Shown here in pieces: positions 63,241 to 64,000 of a stretch of 64,000 nucleotides of DNA. Each line of letters starts with the position of its first letter. Within the stretch, counting starts at the first letter, position 1. The notes beneath the pieces were generated by a model. It was not told where the DNA came from. It worked only from the letters and a program-made list of their open reading frames with translations, and did no database searches. This stretch comes from CALMKX01 sp036274895. GTDB lineage: Bacteria; Acidobacteriota; Thermoanaerobaculia; Multivoradales; SZUA-115. The DNA lies in assembly GCA_036274895.1 (NCBI GenBank), contig DASUEU010000008.1:164582-228581 (forward strand), read 5' to 3'. Position numbers and translations under genes: made by a program.

Positions 63241-64000
63241 GCCATCCTCCCGGGCACTCGCCGGCCACCAACGCCCGCCTCGCGGCCCTGCGCGAGAAGA
63301 TCACCCGCCGTTCGCTCGGCGTCGCAGGCAAGATGGCGCGCGCCTTCATCGACTCGAAGCTCACCCCCCTCTTGGTGGTGGCGGCGATGCTGCTCGGTGC
63401 CTTCGCCGTGCTGGTGACGCCGCGGGAGGAGGAGCCGCAGATCCGCGTGCCGATGATCGACGTCTTCGCCCAGCTGCCGGGGGCCTCGGCGCCCGAGGTG
63501 GAGCGGCGCCTGATCGAGCCCCTCGAGAAGGCCCTGTTCGAGATCCCCGGCGTCGAGTACGTCTACTCGACCTCGCAACCGTCGGGCGGGCTGATCATCG
63601 CCCGCTTCGAGGTCGGCACCGATCCCGACCGCGCCGCGCTGCGCGTGCACGCCAAGCTGGCCGAGCGGGCCGGCCTGCTGCCCGCCGGCGCGCCGCCGCC
63701 GATCGTGGCGCCGCGCGGCATCGACGACGTGCCGGTGGTGGCGTGGAGCCTCTGGTCGGCGAGCGAGCCGCCGCTCGTGCTGCGCCAGGTCGCCAACGAA
63801 GTGGCCGCCGAGCTCGCCCGCCATCCGCGCGTGGCGCAGGTCACCGTGCTGGGCGGCGCGCGCCGCGCCGTCGAAGTGCGCTTCGATCGCGAGCGGCTGG
63901 CGACGCACAAACTGTCGATCCTGCAGGTCCACCAGGCGCTCGCCGGGCTCGACTGGAAGCTCCCCGCGGGCGGCTTCGCCGGCGGCGACGTCGAGACCGA
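63237..64000 (+). CDS. RND efflux transporter permease, N-terminal part
   Basis: A proton-driven inner membrane pump. About 254 codons are visible and the frame runs off the right edge. It starts with GTG in a 4-bp overlap with the adaptor. A short cytoplasmic lead is followed by TM1 (LTPLLVVAAMLLGAFAVLVT), PREEEPQIRVPMIDVFAQLP at the start of the porter domain and PGASAPEVERRLIEPLEKAL with EIPGVEYVYSTS, which are typical of the family. The PREEEPQI form is shared with pumps more distant from AcrB. The substrate is unknown. Confidence 0.93.
   Translation, partial: MSHPPGHSPATNARLAALREKITRRSLGVAGKMARAFIDSKLTPLLVVAAMLLGAFAVLVTPREEEPQIRVPMIDVFAQLPGASAPEVERRLIEPLEKALFEIPGVEYVYSTSQPSGGLIIARFEVGTDPDRAALRVHAKLAERAGLLPAGAPPPIVAPRGIDDVPVVAWSLWSASEPPLVLRQVANEVAAELARHPRVAQVTVLGGARRAVEVRFDRERLATHKLSILQVHQALAGLDWKLPAGGFAGGDVET

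Overview
High-GC (roughly two-thirds G+C by eye), gene-dense bacterial chromosome with a diderm envelope (TatABC, TolC/RND efflux, a TonB-dependent receptor, a LpxB-N-like protein). The large MacB/FtsX-type 'orphan' permease of the ADOP kind, the ASPIC/UnbV (CRTAC1-like) protein, secreted proteins with 'GWALDD...PDSAAPGF' repeats and several predicted secreted enzymes point to Acidobacteriota, possibly the Thermoanaerobaculia side. That assignment is inference from gene content; no rRNA is present.

Layout. 1-3.2 kb: end of an ABC permease, tatC and tatA/B, and a divergent CtpA-type S41 protease. 3.2-6.1 kb: secreted repeat protein, histone-deacetylase-like hydrolase, and a very short protein with only a sigma-70 region-2 fold. 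6.2-8.2 kb: rpmG, tRNA-Asp and tRNA-Val on the minus strand, then Mn-type superoxide dismutase, an ArsR-type regulator and a tRNA with a CAU anticodon. 8.2-16 kb: one long co-directional block, tilS-ftsH-folP-cdaA-cdaR-glmM-pdxJ, whose last six genes overlap by 4 bp at every junction and which joins c-di-AMP synthesis to GlmM, folate and PLP synthesis. 16-20.6 kb: small conserved-looking protein, NtrC-type regulator, LpxB-N-like membrane protein, recD2. 20.6-23.5 kb: ECF sigma, anti-sigma-like and polymer-forming membrane protein operon. 23.5-28 kb: chalcone-isomerase-like protein, M1 peptidase with a coupled membrane protein, uppP.

28-31 kb: dTDP-sugar genes (rfbB, rfbC, and a nucleotidyltransferase with a hexapeptide tail). 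31-37.6 kb: TPR protein and UnbV protein, then TVP38 plus a mercuric-reductase-like flavoprotein, and an unknown protein. 37.5-47.6 kb: Uup-like ABC-F ATPase, subtilase, selD fused to an FAD oxidoreductase, glucokinase, a fatty-acyl-reductase-like protein coupled to a YefM-like remnant. 47.6-57 kb: Uma2 nuclease, ADOP permease, a sulfatase-fold lipoprotein with Thr at the usual Cys/Ser position, PQQ-type sugar dehydrogenase, a six-heme cytochrome, a truncated Uma2. 57-64 kb: TonB-dependent receptor, SGNH hydrolase, and a TolC-HlyD-RND operon that runs off the window.

The most interesting non-gene signals are: the only usable tilS start codon lies inside the T-arm of the upstream tRNA(CAU); two mutually exclusive hairpins precede selD, one of which covers the ribosome binding site; a 41-bp dyad overlies a good sigma-70 promoter at 4.5 kb; a family of TAGGGGC hairpins supplies the stop codons of unrelated genes; and a ~125-bp inverted repeat element has a second, partial copy inside the N-terminal coding region of the sulfatase-like gene. 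No CRISPR array, prophage or complete insertion sequence was seen.
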